Of a DNA stretch of 64,000 nucleotides, positions 46,303-54,979 are shown in pieces. Source of the DNA: Actinopolyspora xinjiangensis (lineage in GTDB: Bacteria; Actinomycetota; Actinomycetes; Mycobacteriales; Pseudonocardiaceae); assembly GCF_900104475.1 (NCBI RefSeq), contig NZ_FNJR01000005.1, forward strand, positions 1 to 64,000, read 5' to 3'. Position numbers and translations under genes: made by a program. The notes beneath the pieces are model-generated. The model was given only the letters and a program-made list of their open reading frames with translations. It did no database searches and had not been told where the DNA came from. Position 1 is the stretch's first letter, and each line of letters begins with the position of its first letter.

Positions 46303-47109
46303 ATGACCACCAACAAGAAACGCAACCGCGCGGGTTCCAAGTTCCGGCGACGGCTTTCGGGTGTGCTGGCGCTCGGAATCGCCTTGGTGGCTGCGGGCGG
46401 CCTGTACAGCGTGCTGCTCCCCGAGCCGCAAACCGCCACCGCGGCCGAGGACCCGGCACTGATCAGGCAGGGTAAGGAGCTCTACAGCAAAGCCTGCATC
46501 ACTTGCCACGGCGAGAACCTGCAGGGCGTTGAGGATCGAGGCCCCAGCCTGATCGGTGTCGGTGGTGCGGCCGTGCACTTCCAGGTCTCCAGTGGCCGGA
46601 TGCCGCTGATGCGGCAGGAGGCGCAAGCTCCGCGCAAGTCTCCGAAGTACTCCGAGAAGGAGATCCAGGCGCTGGCAGCCTACGCGCAGGCCGTCGGTGG
46701 TGGACCCGAGCAGCCCAAGGAGGAGGGCGAGGCGCTCCAGGGGGACGACCCCGCACGCGGTGCCGAGCTGTTCCGGTTGAACTGCGCTTCCTGTCACAAC
46801 TTCACCGGGCGCGGTATCGCGCTTTCCTCGGGCAAGTACGCCCCGAACCTGGACCCCGCGTCCGAGAAGCAGATCTACGAGGCGATGGAGACCGGACCGG
46901 AGAACATGCCCAAGTTCTCCGAGCGCCAGCTCACACCGGACGAGAAGAAGGACATCATCGCCTACGTGAAGTCGGTGACCGACGGCAACAACAACCCCGG
47001 GGGCAACGCGCTCGGCGGTTACGGTCCGGGCCCGGAGACGGTCGTCGCCTGGGTCATCGGGCTCGGTAGTCTCGTCGGCCTCACGCTGTGGATCGGAGCC
47101 AGGGCATGA
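46303..47109 (+). CDS. qcrC: Cytochrome bc1 complex diheme cytochrome c subunit
   Basis: QcrC replaces soluble cytochrome c in actinobacteria, passing electrons directly from the bc1 complex to CuA of CtaC. The 268-residue protein has an N-terminal membrane helix acting as signal anchor (about residues 18-38). Two heme c sites follow, CITCH (Cys65, Cys68, His69) and CASCH (Cys161, Cys164, His165), each in its own cytochrome c domain with downstream methionine ligands. A C-terminal membrane helix ([15 protein letters not shown]) ends the chain. Its stop overlaps the start of qcrA by 4 nt. Confidence 0.96.
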   Translation: MTTNKKRNRAGSKFRRRLSGVLALGIALVAAGGLYSVLLPEPQTATAAEDPALIRQGKELYSKACITCHGENLQGVEDRGPSLIGVGGAAVHFQVSSGRMPLMRQEAQAPRKSPKYSEKEIQALAAYAQAVGGGPEQPKEEGEALQGDDPARGAELFRLNCASCHNFTGRGIALSSGKYAPNLDPASEKQIYEAMETGPENMPKFSERQLTPDEKKDIIAYVKSVTDGNNNPGGNALGGYGPGPETVVAWVIGLGSLVGLTLWIGARA

Positions 47110-48308
47110 GTGAGCGGGATATGAGCGGACACAGCAGCAGCGAACAGCACGACGAGGAACGCTCCGCCGAAGAGCACGCCGCGGCGGGAGCGGGAACCAA
47201 CCCGACCGACGCCGAGCTCGCGGAGATGAGCCGGGACGAGAAGGTACGTCTCGGACTCGCCCAGGACGACGTCGAGCTCGTCGAGTACCCGGACCCCTGG
47301 CCGGTCAAGGGAACCCGTGCCGAACGCCGTGCGGAGCGCGCGGTGGCGGCCTGGTTCTCGCTGGCGGGACTGTCGGCCCTCGCCTTCATCGGCGTGTTCA
47401 TCTTCTGGCCGTGGCGCTACGTCAACCCGCTGGTCGACGAGCGGGGCCACTTCCTGTACTCGCTGTACAACCCGTTGATCGGCTTCTTCCTGGGGCTGTC
47501 GATCCTGTCGGTGGGCATCGGGGCCATCCTGTACTCCAAGAAGTTCATGCCGCACGAGACGGCGGTGCAGCAGCGGCACGACGGTCACGGTTCCTCCGAA
47601 CTGGACCGCCAGACCACGGTCGCGGAACTGGCCGACGCCGGCAACCGCAGCACCATCGCCCGGCGCTCGATGATCAAGCGGACCGCCGGATTCGGCGCCG
47701 GGGCCTTCGGCCTCGGGACCGGTGTGCTCGTGCTCGGCGGCATGGTCAAGAACCCCTGGGCGGAGACGGGGCCCGACTCGCTGAACCACACCGGCTGGAT
47801 GCAGACCAACGGTGAGAAGGTCTACCTGCGTCGCAACACCGGCGATCCGCACGACATCTCGCTGGTGCGCCCGCAGGACCTCTCGCCGGGCGGCTTCGAG
47901 ACGGTCTTCCCGTTCCGGGAGTCCGAGCGGCACAACGAGGAGGCGCTGCTGCACGCGTTGCGCCGTTCCGACAACCCGACCATGTTGATCCGACTGCGGC
48001 CGGGTGACTCCCCGGTGGAGCGCAAGGGCCAGGAGGACTTCAACTACGGCGACTACTACGCCTACTCGAAGATCTGTACCCACCTGGGATGCCCCACCTC
48101 GCTGTACGAGGCGCAGACCGGCCGCTTGCTCTGCCCGTGCCACCAGTCGCAGTTCGACGTGGCCAACAGTTACGCCAAGCCGGTCTTCGGTCCCGCGACA
48201 CGCGCGCTGCCGCAGCTGCCGATCACCGTGGACGAGGAGGGCTACTTCGTGGCGCGGAGCGACTACATCGAGCCGATCGGCCCGGCTTACTGGGAGCGGA
48301 ATTCATGA
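47106..48308 (+). CDS. qcrA: Cytochrome bc1 complex Rieske iron-sulfur subunit
   Basis: The Rieske protein carries electrons from quinol to heme c. The 400-residue actinobacterial form has an acidic N-terminus of ~80 residues, three membrane helices (two near residues 88-108 and 128-148, one near 198-218 after a [12 protein letters not shown] twin-arginine-like stretch), then the cluster domain. Ligands are CTHLGC (Cys324, His326, with Cys329) and CPCH (Cys343, Cys345, His346). The start ATG overlaps the qcrC stop (ATGA), as does its own end with qcrB, indicating translational coupling through the operon. Confidence 0.95.
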   Translation: MSERDMSGHSSSEQHDEERSAEEHAAAGAGTNPTDAELAEMSRDEKVRLGLAQDDVELVEYPDPWPVKGTRAERRAERAVAAWFSLAGLSALAFIGVFIFWPWRYVNPLVDERGHFLYSLYNPLIGFFLGLSILSVGIGAILYSKKFMPHETAVQQRHDGHGSSELDRQTTVAELADAGNRSTIARRSMIKRTAGFGAGAFGLGTGVLVLGGMVKNPWAETGPDSLNHTGWMQTNGEKVYLRRNTGDPHDISLVRPQDLSPGGFETVFPFRESERHNEEALLHALRRSDNPTMLIRLRPGDSPVERKGQEDFNYGDYYAYSKICTHLGCPTSLYEAQTGRLLCPCHQSQFDVANSYAKPVFGPATRALPQLPITVDEEGYFVARSDYIEPIGPAYWERNS

Positions 48309-49990
48309 GTTCGATCACTACCCCGACCAAGTCGGAAGGTGCGTTGCAGCGTGCCGTCGGCCAGCAGGCCGACGAGGTCGACAAACGGTTCCACGTAGCC
48401 TCGGGCCTTCGTCGGCAGATGAACAAGGTGTTCCCCACCCACTGGTCGTTCCTGCTCGGTGAGGTGGCGCTCTACACCTTCGTCCTGCTGCTGCTGACCG
48501 GTACCTACCTGGCCTTCTTCTTCGACCCGTCGATGGCCGAGGTGCAGTACCAGGGCGCCTACACCAACCTGCGCGGCATCGAGATGTCCCGCGCCTTCGC
48601 CAGCGCGCTGGACATCTCCTTCGAGGTGCGCGGCGGAATGTTCGCCAGGCAGGTGCACCACTGGGCCGCGCTGCTGTTCATGGCCTCGATCGTGGCGCAC
48701 ATGCTGCGGGTGTTCTTCACGGGCGCGTTCCGGCGTCCCAGGGAGACCAACTGGATGATCGGCATCCTGCTGTTCATCCTCGGCATGTTCGAGGGCTTCA
48801 CCGGCTACTCGCTGCCGGACGACCTGCTGTCCGGTACCGGTGTGCGCATCGCCTCCGGGATCGCGCTGTCCATCCCCGTGGTCGGCACCTGGATCCACTG
48901 GATCCTGTTCGGCGGGGAGTTCCCCGGCACCGAGCTGATCCCGCGCTTCTACATGATGCACATCTTCCTGCTGCCGGGGATCATCCTCGGGCTGATCGCG
49001 GTGCACCTGGCGCTGGTCTGGTACCAGAAGCACACCCAGTTCCCCGGTGTGCGACGCAAGGAGAGCAACGTCGTCGGCGTCCGGATCATGCCGGTGTTCG
49101 CCACCAAGGCGGGCAGCTTCTTCGCCGTCGTCACCGGTGTCACGGCCATCATGGGCGGTGTCTTCCAGATCAACCCGATCTGGCACCTGGGTCCGTACAA
49201 CGCCTCGCAGGTGTCGGCGGCCTCGCAGCCGGACTGGTACATGATCTGGACCGACGGTTCCAGCCGACTCTGGCCCGCATGGGAGGTCTACCTGTGGGGC
49301 GAGTACACGATCCCCGCGGTGTTCTTCCCGACGGTGCTGTTCATGGGGCTGATATTCACCGTCGCGCTCGCCTATCCGCTGATCGAGCGCAAGCTCAGCG
49401 GGGACGAGGCGCACCACAATCTCCTCCAGCGTCCGAGGGACGTTCCGGTGCGCACCAGCCTGGGCATGATGGCGCTGACCTTCTTCTCAGTGCTGATGAT
49501 CTCGGGTGCCAACGACATCATCGCCTTCAAGTTCGACATCTCGTTGAACGCGATGACCTGGATCGGCAGGATCGGTCTGCTGGTGGCTCCGCCCATCGCG
49601 TACTTCATCACCTACCGCGTCTGCATCGGGCTGCAGCGGTCCGACCGCGAGGTGCTGGAGCACGGTATCGAGACCGGCATCATCAAGCGGCTGCCGCACG
49701 GTGAGTTCGTCGAGGTGCACCAGCCGCTCGGACCGGTCGATGACCACGGCCATCCCGTGGAGCTGGAGTACCAGGGTGCCCCGGTGCCGAAGAAGATGAA
49801 CAAGCTCGGTGCGGCGGGCAAACCGGTCGAGGGTGGCTGGCTCAAACCGGACCCCTCGGTGGAGACGGCCGCGCTGGAGCACGCTCGCCAGGAGGAACAC
49901 GGCCTGGAGGCGCACCAGGAGGACGAGGACTCCGAGGAATCGGAGCGGGGCGAGCTGGTCGGTGGCAGGACTCGTCAACCCGAGGAGTGA
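48305..49990 (+). CDS. qcrB: Cytochrome bc1 complex cytochrome b subunit
   Basis: Quinol-oxidising membrane subunit with two b hemes. The 561-residue protein has about eight to nine membrane helices, paired heme histidines in [17 protein letters not shown] and in the [21 protein letters not shown] helix, and the Qo-site region around [13 protein letters not shown]. The C-terminal ~90 residues are a cytosolic extension, strongly acidic at the end, typical of actinobacterial QcrB and larger than in mitochondria. It begins inside the qcrA stop (ATGA overlap) and is followed by a strong terminator. It is the site targeted by bc1 inhibitors in relatives. Confidence 0.96.
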   Translation: MSSITTPTKSEGALQRAVGQQADEVDKRFHVASGLRRQMNKVFPTHWSFLLGEVALYTFVLLLLTGTYLAFFFDPSMAEVQYQGAYTNLRGIEMSRAFASALDISFEVRGGMFARQVHHWAALLFMASIVAHMLRVFFTGAFRRPRETNWMIGILLFILGMFEGFTGYSLPDDLLSGTGVRIASGIALSIPVVGTWIHWILFGGEFPGTELIPRFYMMHIFLLPGIILGLIAVHLALVWYQKHTQFPGVRRKESNVVGVRIMPVFATKAGSFFAVVTGVTAIMGGVFQINPIWHLGPYNASQVSAASQPDWYMIWTDGSSRLWPAWEVYLWGEYTIPAVFFPTVLFMGLIFTVALAYPLIERKLSGDEAHHNLLQRPRDVPVRTSLGMMALTFFSVLMISGANDIIAFKFDISLNAMTWIGRIGLLVAPPIAYFITYRVCIGLQRSDREVLEHGIETGIIKRLPHGEFVEVHQPLGPVDDHGHPVELEYQGAPVPKKMNKLGAAGKPVEGGWLKPDPSVETAALEHARQEEHGLEAHQEDEDSEESERGELVGGRTRQPEE

Positions 49991-50014
49991 TGCCGCGAGG
50001 CCGCTGTCGTGATC

Positions 50015-50061
50015 ACCGGTCGGTTCGGGACGTCGGTACGTCCCGGACCGACCGGTTTTTT
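50015..50061 (+). terminator. qcrCAB operon terminator
   Basis: A 19-bp stem with one G-U (arms 50015-50033 and 50038-50056), a CGGT loop and a T6 tract begins 24 nt after the qcrB stop. It is a textbook intrinsic terminator, unusually strong for this GC-rich region. Confidence 0.92.
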
Positions 50062-50123
50062 CCTGCCGGTCCGTTTTCCGTGGCGACGTGCCCAACGGGA
50101 GGCTCGGCACTACCGTGGACGCC

Positions 50124-50555
50124 ATGACGACGATCACGGCGGAGAAGGTGCGTTCGTTCCTGGACGAGGGAGGGCGCACCGGCAAGGTCGGTTACCTGGG
50201 GGCGGACGGTCGGCCGCTGGTGGTGCCGGTGTGGTTCGCGCGGGACGGGGACCGGATCGTGTTCAACACCTCGGCGGACAGCGCCAAGGCAGCGGCGATC
50301 GCCAGGGATCCGCGACTGGCGATGTGCGTGGACGAGCAGAGCGGCCGCACCTTCGTGCAGATCCAGGGCGACGCGGAGACCACCGCCGAACAGGCGGAGG
50401 TGCTGCGGGTCGCCACCACCGTCGCGGCCCGTTACGTCGGTGCGGAGAAGGCCGAGCGGGTGGGCGGCAAGATCGCCGGTCCCGGACAGCTCGCGGTGTA
50501 CCTGCGTCCCACCAGAGTGACAACCAGCGGTGATCTGTCCGGGCAGGACGGCTGA
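50124..50555 (+). CDS. PPOX class F420-dependent enzyme
   Basis: A 143-residue split-barrel flavin/F420-binding protein of the pyridoxamine 5'-phosphate oxidase superfamily. It starts MTTITAEKVRSFLDEGG and has GYLGADGRPLVVPVWFARDGDRIVF and AAAIARDPRLAMCVD, in the pattern of Rv1155-like F420 or biliverdin reductases. The partner reaction is unknown. An in-frame ATG 36 nt upstream is less likely because the chosen start begins the conserved helix. It stands alone between qcrB and the convergent nuclease gene. Confidence 0.82.
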   Translation: MTTITAEKVRSFLDEGGRTGKVGYLGADGRPLVVPVWFARDGDRIVFNTSADSAKAAAIARDPRLAMCVDEQSGRTFVQIQGDAETTAEQAEVLRVATTVAARYVGAEKAERVGGKIAGPGQLAVYLRPTRVTTSGDLSGQDG

Positions 50556-50643
50556 GCGGCCGACGACCGCACCCGCGCGGTGCGCCGGGCGGCGGCCGGG
50601 GCCCGCTCGGCGGGTTGTCCGGCGGAGCGAGGAGTGACCCCGG

Positions 50644-52362
50644 TCAGTCGGCTCCTTCGTAGGGAACGCGCGCCCTCGAGGCGGACTCCGCCCACTCGCG
50701 CCAGCTCCCCGCCGCACCCGCCGGTTCCGACCAGGGGGAGTCACACCGCACCATCCTGGCGTCCCCTCCGGTGAGCCACCGGTGGACCGCCTGGACCTCG
50801 TCCACCTGAGCACCACGCAGGGGGCCTTCGCCCGGCAGCACCGTCCGGGCCGCCGCCTGGAGCCGGTCCACCACAGGCATCGGTGGGGTGCCTCGTGGCG
50901 CCGTTCCGGCGGAGGCCAGTCTGCCGTGGCGCACCACCGCGAACAGCCAGCCGCCGGAACCATCCGGCCGCGCGGCCACCAGTTCCGGCACCGATGCCAG
51001 CGCTGCCAGCCGGTGTCCCCGGTCCAGGCCGCGGACGAGCTCGGCTAGGCGATCCCGGTGCGTGGCAGCCTCCTCGAAGCGCCGCGTCTCGGACAGCTCC
51101 GCTATCGTGTCCCGCAGCCGTCGGAGCGCGGAGTCACCGCTGCCCGACAGCACTTCCCGGACCGGTACCACCCGTGGTTCGTAGTCCGTTGTCCCCTCGT
51201 ATCCGACGCACGGTGCGCCGCAGCGTCCCATCTCGTGCGCGGCACAGGGGTGCCGCCGGGAGCCCCCGCCTTTCGGAATCCGGTCGGTGCAGCCCCGCAA
51301 CCGGGTGGCGTCCTCCAGGGCCTCCACCGCGTTCCCGGCGGCCTTCCGGCTCCGGAACGGCCCAAGCGAGGAGCTCCCGGGTTTCCGGGTGATCGTCAGC
51401 CGGGGGAACGGCTCCTCGGTCAGCGAGATCCACCACACGGAACTCGGGAACTTGGACCTCCGGTTGTAGCGCGGCTGGTGCGCTTCCAGCAGCCGCAGTT
51501 CACGGACCTCGGCCTCCAGGGCGTGCGCGCACTCCACGTGGTCCACTCGATGGGCCAGCGCCACCATTTCGCGCATCCTGCCGCGCCGTTCACCCGCCGT
51601 GAAGTACTGGCGCACTCGTCTGCGCAGGTACGTCGCCGTCCCGACGTAGAGCACCTCGTCGTTCGGGCCCAGGAAGAGGTAGACCCCCGGCGAGTCGGGC
51701 AGCCCGTCGGCCAGCGTGCGCTTGCGGCGCTGCTGCGGTGTCACTCGCGGCAGGTAGTCGAGCAGGTCCTCCAACGAGTACACGTGGTGGCTTCCGAGCC
51801 GCTCCAGCAGGGCGTGCAGCACGTCCACCGTGGCCCGCGCGTCGTCCAGCGCGCGGTGTCGTGGCGTGGTTCTCGCGCCGAGGACCCGGGCGAGGGTGGC
51901 GAGTTTGTGGTTCGGCGTTTCGTCGGGAGAGAGCACGCGGCGTGACAGTCGGACGGTGCACACCACCGGCGGTGCGGGCCAGCTCAGGTCCGACCGCTCG
52001 CAGGCGGCTCGCAGGAAGCCGGTGTCGAAGCTCGCGTTGTGCGCCACCAGCGCGCTTCCCGCGCAGAACTCCAGGAAAGACGGCAGCACGGCGGCCAGGG
52101 GCGGAGCGTCGGCGACCATGGCGTCGGTGATGCCGGTGATCGACGAGATGCTCGGAGGTATCGGCCGTCCCGGATTGACCAGGGTGGAGAACTCTCCGAT
52201 CGTCCGTCCGCCGCGCACCTTGACCGCGGCGATCTCGGTGATCTCGTCCGAGGCGGCCCGGCCGCCCGTGGTCTCCAGATCGAGGACCACGAAACTGACG
52301 TCGCGCAGCGGCTGTCCCAGTTCGTCGAAGGACAGTTGCTGGTCTTCGGCGATCCGGCTCAT
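50644..52362 (-). CDS. DEDDh exonuclease fused to UvrC-like GIY-YIG nuclease
   Basis: A 572-residue two-domain DNA repair protein. The N-terminal DnaQ-like 3'-5' exonuclease has the DEDDh residues in VVLDLETTGG, HNASFDTGFL and HRALDDARATVDVL. From about residue 200 a GIY-YIG endonuclease follows (PGVYLFLGPNDEVLYVGTA), then the UvrC-type cysteine-rich CAAHEMGRCGAPC and a UVR-like helix (ETRRFEEAATHRDRL). The same fusion occupies this place in M. tuberculosis (Rv2191). It probably trims and cuts damaged DNA beside the UvrABC system. Start chosen at MSRIAEDQQLSF; the frame is open 37 codons further up without support. Confidence 0.92.
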   Translation of the reverse strand: MSRIAEDQQLSFDELGQPLRDVSFVVLDLETTGGRAASDEITEIAAVKVRGGRTIGEFSTLVNPGRPIPPSISSITGITDAMVADAPPLAAVLPSFLEFCAGSALVAHNASFDTGFLRAACERSDLSWPAPPVVCTVRLSRRVLSPDETPNHKLATLARVLGARTTPRHRALDDARATVDVLHALLERLGSHHVYSLEDLLDYLPRVTPQQRRKRTLADGLPDSPGVYLFLGPNDEVLYVGTATYLRRRVRQYFTAGERRGRMREMVALAHRVDHVECAHALEAEVRELRLLEAHQPRYNRRSKFPSSVWWISLTEEPFPRLTITRKPGSSSLGPFRSRKAAGNAVEALEDATRLRGCTDRIPKGGGSRRHPCAAHEMGRCGAPCVGYEGTTDYEPRVVPVREVLSGSGDSALRRLRDTIAELSETRRFEEAATHRDRLAELVRGLDRGHRLAALASVPELVAARPDGSGGWLFAVVRHGRLASAGTAPRGTPPMPVVDRLQAAARTVLPGEGPLRGAQVDEVQAVHRWLTGGDARMVRCDSPWSEPAGAAGSWREWAESASRARVPYEGAD

Positions 52363-52486
52363 CGACAACGACGGTATGCCCTCCCGAGCGGCGGGTGAGG
52401 GGCAGGCCGTCCGACCCGGTGGCCCGAACCGACACGGAGAAACCGCCGGATGCTGTAGTGGCAGGACAAACACTTAGCCTGGAAGA

Positions 52487-53881
52487 GTGATACCGCCTAC
52501 ATCGGGCGACGACGTCGACCCTCAAGCAGCCAACGAGGCCCCAGGGACGGAGAGCGACCCGCCGGGAAGCCATGACGCAACCGTCGTCGACTGGGACGGG
52601 CTTCCGGGGCCGCTGCGGGGCCGGATAGCGGAACTGGCGGCCGCGGCGCTGGGAGCGATGCGTCCCGGTGACGTGCCGGTGCGGTTGCGCCCGATCACGC
52701 GTTTCACCGTCGCGAAGCGGGCCAAGCTCGGCCAGTCCGACCTGTTGGCCGCGATGCGGGACTCGGCGGTGTTTCACACTGCCGTGCTGGACTGGTGCCG
52801 CAAGAAGCATCCGGAAGCACTGGAACAGCAGCAGGCGGACCCGCTGGCGGCGGCCACGGCGGCCGTGCTGCTGAACACCGTGACCGCCGCCCACTACGTC
52901 GAGCTCATCGGCCACCGTGTCGAGCACGGCAAGTTACGCGAGCAGCGCGACTCGGCGGTCTCCCGGGCGGAGCGGCTCGCCGCTGACAACGAGCGACTGC
53001 GCGGTGAGCTCGAGGAGGCGAATCGACTGGCCCGTTCCGCCGAACGGCACAACAGCTCCGATGCCGACCGGCTGCGCAACCGACTGCGTCAGCAGGGGGT
53101 CCGTCTCCGGGAGCAGAAGGACGAGGTGGCGCGGCTGGCGGCCGAGTTGGAGCGGGTGACCGAGCAGAAGGACCGGGAGATGGCCGAGCTCGTGGCCGAG
53201 CGTGACCGTGACCGGGCGAGAGCGGCGGAGGAGCGCACCAGAGCCGAGCGCTCCGACCGCGAGGCGGAGACCGCGCGGCAGTCCGCGCGCGAGGCGAGAC
53301 GTGGTGACGAGGTCAGACTGGCCCTGCTGCTGGAGACCCTGGAGGGGTCGGTGGCCGGGCTGCGACGCGAGCTCGGTCCCGCCAGGCGTGGGCACGACAG
53401 TGGTGGGCACAAGCCCGCGGACACCGTGGGCGGGGTGCGCGCGCAGGCGGCCTCCACCGAGGACGTGTCCGATGTGGCCGCGCTGGACCGACTGCTGGCG
53501 TTGCCGGCCGTGCATCTCGTGGTGGACGGCTACAACGTGACCAAGACCGGTTATCCGGAGCTGCCGCTGGCCGACCAGCGCGACCGGTTGGCACACCAGC
53601 TCGCGGTGCTGGCCGCCAGGTCCGGTGCCGAGGTGACGGTCGTCTTCGACGGGGCCGACGTCGTCTCGGTCCCCAGGAGTGGGCCGCGCGGGGTCCGGGT
53701 GCTGTTCAGCGAGCCCGACGTGCAGGCCGACGACGTGATTCGCGAGCTGGTAGACGCCGAACCCGACGGCCGCCAGATCGTCGTGGCCACTTCGGACCGT
53801 GAAGTGGTCAACTCGGTGCGACGGAGGGGAGCTTACGCGGTGGCCTCGGCCGTGCTGCTGGAGCGCGTCAATCCACTCTGA
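52487..53881 (+). CDS. NYN (PIN-like ribonuclease) domain protein with long coiled coil
   Basis: A 464-residue protein starting at GTG. The N-terminal ~120 residues are a helical domain, then residues ~145-290 form a long Glu/Arg-rich coiled coil. The C-terminal ~150 residues are a YacP-type NYN domain. Its acidic metal site is seen in VHLVVDGYNVTKTGYPEL, VTVVFDGADVV, QADDVIRELV and VVATSDREVV. Such proteins cleave RNA; in Bacillus the relative Rae1 acts on ribosomes. The coiled coil may drive oligomerisation or target binding. It is divergent from the exonuclease gene with 124 nt between starts. Confidence 0.85.
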   Translation: MIPPTSGDDVDPQAANEAPGTESDPPGSHDATVVDWDGLPGPLRGRIAELAAAALGAMRPGDVPVRLRPITRFTVAKRAKLGQSDLLAAMRDSAVFHTAVLDWCRKKHPEALEQQQADPLAAATAAVLLNTVTAAHYVELIGHRVEHGKLREQRDSAVSRAERLAADNERLRGELEEANRLARSAERHNSSDADRLRNRLRQQGVRLREQKDEVARLAAELERVTEQKDREMAELVAERDRDRARAAEERTRAERSDREAETARQSAREARRGDEVRLALLLETLEGSVAGLRRELGPARRGHDSGGHKPADTVGGVRAQAASTEDVSDVAALDRLLALPAVHLVVDGYNVTKTGYPELPLADQRDRLAHQLAVLAARSGAEVTVVFDGADVVSVPRSGPRGVRVLFSEPDVQADDVIRELVDAEPDGRQIVVATSDREVVNSVRRRGAYAVASAVLLERVNPL

Positions 53882-53927
53882 CCCCGCACGATGGTGAGTC
53901 CTCTTGGTCGAGGGCCGGTTAGTTACG

Positions 53928-54209
53928 GCTAGCCAACTTGGTCATCTTCCGCAACGCAGTCGACATCGCCGACATTGTCCGCGAGCCGGTAACGGCGGGG
54001 TGGGCCATCACAGCCAACGAGCTCGCTCGGATCGAGCCCTACCTGCGGGCCCACATCAGCCGCTTCGGGCCTACGCCACCGAGGAACTTCACCACGAACC
54101 GCGCGCGTTCAAACCCGTACCGGCAGAAGTCGACTCCACCACCGGGGAACTCGCGGCCTGGCAAGGGGAAGAGCCGGGATACGCCAGATCCGACTTCCGC
54201 ACTGTATGA
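53928..54209 (+). pseudogene. Tn3-family transposase, C-terminal remnant with frameshift
   Basis: Only the last ~90 codons of a transposase remain. One frame reads ANLVIFRNAVDIADIVRE and IEPYLRAHISRFG; at the GGG run 54067-54069 a single base appears lost and the sense continues in another frame as AYATEELHHEPRAFKPVPAEVD until TGA at 54207-54209. The combined sequence resembles, from memory, the end of actinobacterial Tn3-type transposases (...HIxRFGxYxTxEL...). A stop codon lies just upstream in frame and no ribosome site is present. It borders the TetR-MFS pair and points to how that pair arrived. Confidence 0.65.
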
Positions 54210-54219
54210 CAGGCCCGGT

Positions 54220-54882
54220 TCATGCGTGGGTGTTGTGGGTCTGTGGATCGCCGGTGAGTTGTCGGCTGTGTTCGACGAGGGCGGGATAGTCGGTGGCGAT
54301 GCCGCGCAGGAGGGCTTCCACGGCGTGATCGACCTCGGATTCGGTGGTCGGGGCGTGGCCGAACAGGGCGCGGTAGTACACCAGGGAGCCGAGCATGTCC
54401 AGGATCAGGCCGCGGTCGAGGTCAGCTCGCAGATCGCCCCGGGCCACGGCGTGGTCGAGCATCCGGGCCACGGCGGCCCGAGGGGGATCGAACAGCGTGG
54501 TCATGAACTCGTCGTGCAGACGCGAGTCCGCCGTGCAGTCGGCCAGTAGGGGACTGAGTACGTCCGGGTGGATCCTGCGAAACGCCGCGACGAAGACGTT
54601 GAGACCTTCGGTGAGGTCGCAAATCGTACAGCCACTGTCGGGGGTCTCTACGCCGCCGAGTCGGGTGGCCAGAGCGGCCAGGGCCAGCCGCGGTCGATTC
54701 GACCAGCGACGGTAGATCGCAGGCTTGGTCGTACCCGCGCGGCGCGCGACCTCTTCGATGGCGAGCTGTCCGTAGCCGGACTCGTCGAGCACGGTCAGCG
54801 TGGCCTCGAGCACGGCCATGTCGATCTGCGGATCGCGGGGGCGGCCACTGTGCGAGGGCGTGGAATCCGACTGGGAGGTCAT
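54220..54882 (-). CDS. TetR family regulator of the adjacent MFS pump
   Basis: A 220-residue TetR-type repressor. The helix-turn-helix reads LTVLDESGYGQLAIEEVARRAG then TTKPAIYRRWSNRPRLALAAL, and a TetR C-terminal domain ends in VDHAVEALLRGI. It is divergent from an MFS exporter gene, with a 20-bp palindrome in the AT-rich gap, the standard arrangement for drug-inducible efflux. The inducer is unknown. Its stop lies 10 nt from the transposase remnant. Confidence 0.9.
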   Translation of the reverse strand: MTSQSDSTPSHSGRPRDPQIDMAVLEATLTVLDESGYGQLAIEEVARRAGTTKPAIYRRWSNRPRLALAALATRLGGVETPDSGCTICDLTEGLNVFVAAFRRIHPDVLSPLLADCTADSRLHDEFMTTLFDPPRAAVARMLDHAVARGDLRADLDRGLILDMLGSLVYYRALFGHAPTTESEVDHAVEALLRGIATDYPALVEHSRQLTGDPQTHNTHA

Positions 54883-54902
54883 TGCACCAGTCTACTATAT
54901 AA

Positions 54903-54922
54903 ATTACGATACGGATCGTAAT
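54903..54922. promoter_or_regulatory. TetR operator in the TetR-MFS divergent region
   Basis: ATTACGAT-ACGG-ATCGTAAT is a perfect palindrome with 8-bp arms and a 4-bp centre. It lies 21 nt before the TetR start and 58 nt before the MFS start, in a ~50-bp stretch of mostly A and T (TATATAA and ATAATATTAT on either side), so it would overlap both -10 regions. Confidence 0.75.
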
Positions 54923-54979
54923 ATAATATTATCGCCTGGAAGTGCAAGTTGCTGTCTTCCGGTGACTCGAGGAGGCTGC

